Origin: Acytostelium subglobosum LB1
Taxonomy: Eukaryota > Evosea > Eumycetozoa > Acytosteliales > Acytosteliaceae
Reading direction: 5' to 3'
NCBI RefSeq assembly: GCF_000787575.1
Contig: NW_012236517.1
Location: 645,158 to 709,157 of the forward strand
Length of the DNA stretch: 64,000 nt
Shown: positions 63,836-64,000 of the stretch, piece by piece
How the letters are laid out: each line of letters starts with the position of its first letter
Numbering within the stretch: position 1 is the stretch's first letter
Translations under genes and position numbers: made by a program
Notes under the pieces: generated by a model
Told to the model about the DNA's origin: nothing
The model's database searches: none
What the model saw: only the letters and a program-made list of their open reading frames with translations

Positions 63836-63950
63836 ACACCCTCCATCATCTGGATAATGTATATAAACATTCAATTGCGCGACTTCGCTCCTTACTACTC
63901 CAATACATTATGTATATTTGATTGACTGATTGATTGATAAGAGTAAAAGT

Positions 63951-64000
63951 TTATTTACTGGTTCTTTTGGCTGTTGCCTTCTTGGTGACTGGTGGCTCGG
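63951..64000 (-). CDS. C-terminus of a basic protein (partial, runs off the window)
   Basis: Reading in from the window edge on the minus strand, the last codons give EPPVTKKATAKRTSK and a stop at 63953-63951. Lys/Ala/Thr-rich tails like this occur in H1-type or other chromatin proteins and in ribosomal proteins, but 15 residues cannot decide. A TTTATT polyadenylation-type signal region follows. Confidence 0.4.
   Translation of the reverse strand, partial: EPPVTKKATAKRTSK

Noticed and set aside
1-64000. tRNA or rRNA genes
   Set aside because: I looked for the GGTTCGA-type B box and acceptor stems and found no convincing cloverleaf; a tRNAscan run would be decisive.

Overview
The window is nuclear DNA of a dictyostelid social amoeba. 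Evidence: several copies of the small Gly/Ser-rich hssA/2C/7E-type family found in dictyostelids, an F-box/FNIP-repeat gene, a TSET-complex (TPLATE) gene, Asn/Gln/Ser homopolymers inside proteins, short AT-rich introns (GTAAGT or GTATGT ... AG) and long AT-rich intergenic spacers. Coding DNA is clearly richer in G+C than in D. discoideum, so another dictyostelid is more likely, but I cannot name the species. There are three 100-N gaps (7706-7805, 20018-20117, 48089-48188) and isolated Ns (409, 5571, 47532 region). Several single-base frame breaks look like assembly or homopolymer errors.

Layout. 0.7-13.2 kb: a three-RRM protein, cofilin, an EF-hand light-chain-like protein, a diaminopimelate-epimerase-like enzyme and a protein with two twin Cys4 modules. 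13.3-15.9 kb: a secreted-protein gene with one frame break and a decayed tandem copy. 16.5-19.5 kb: a small membrane protein and a Sel1-repeat protein. 19.7-25.6 kb: an accessory block in which hssA-like genes alternate with two F-box-like genes and a possibly mobile-element-derived ORF. 26.3-45.2 kb: mostly housekeeping genes (zinc-ribbon protein, SPF45-like splicing factor, TPLATE, RMD-family TPR protein, a very large glycosyltransferase/TIG/PKD/GPS receptor-like protein, a small membrane protein, an amino-acid permease, a small unknown). 45.6-50.2 kb: a second accessory block with an FNIP gene, two tandem 100-bp inverted-repeat elements, a Crinkler-like gene and two compact intronless virus/Polinton-like ORFs sharing a promoter motif. 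50.3-60.1 kb: enoyl-CoA hydratase, GT31 glycosyltransferase, SpoU methyltransferase, coiled-coil protein and gamma carbonic anhydrase. 60.4-63.8 kb: an hssA-like cluster, followed by the C-terminus of a basic protein at the edge.

There are no operons; genes have their own promoters. The most interesting items are (i) the predicted roughly 2,140-residue fusion of two glycosyltransferase domains with a TIG/PKD/GPS ectodomain, a transmembrane helix and an IQ motif; (ii) the virus/Polinton-like gene pair with a shared start-proximal motif, next to a Crinkler gene and MITE-like hairpins; (iii) a DapF-type epimerase in an amoeba. Exon joins were worked out by hand from splice signals and reading-frame continuity; all family assignments are from recalled motifs, not from a search.
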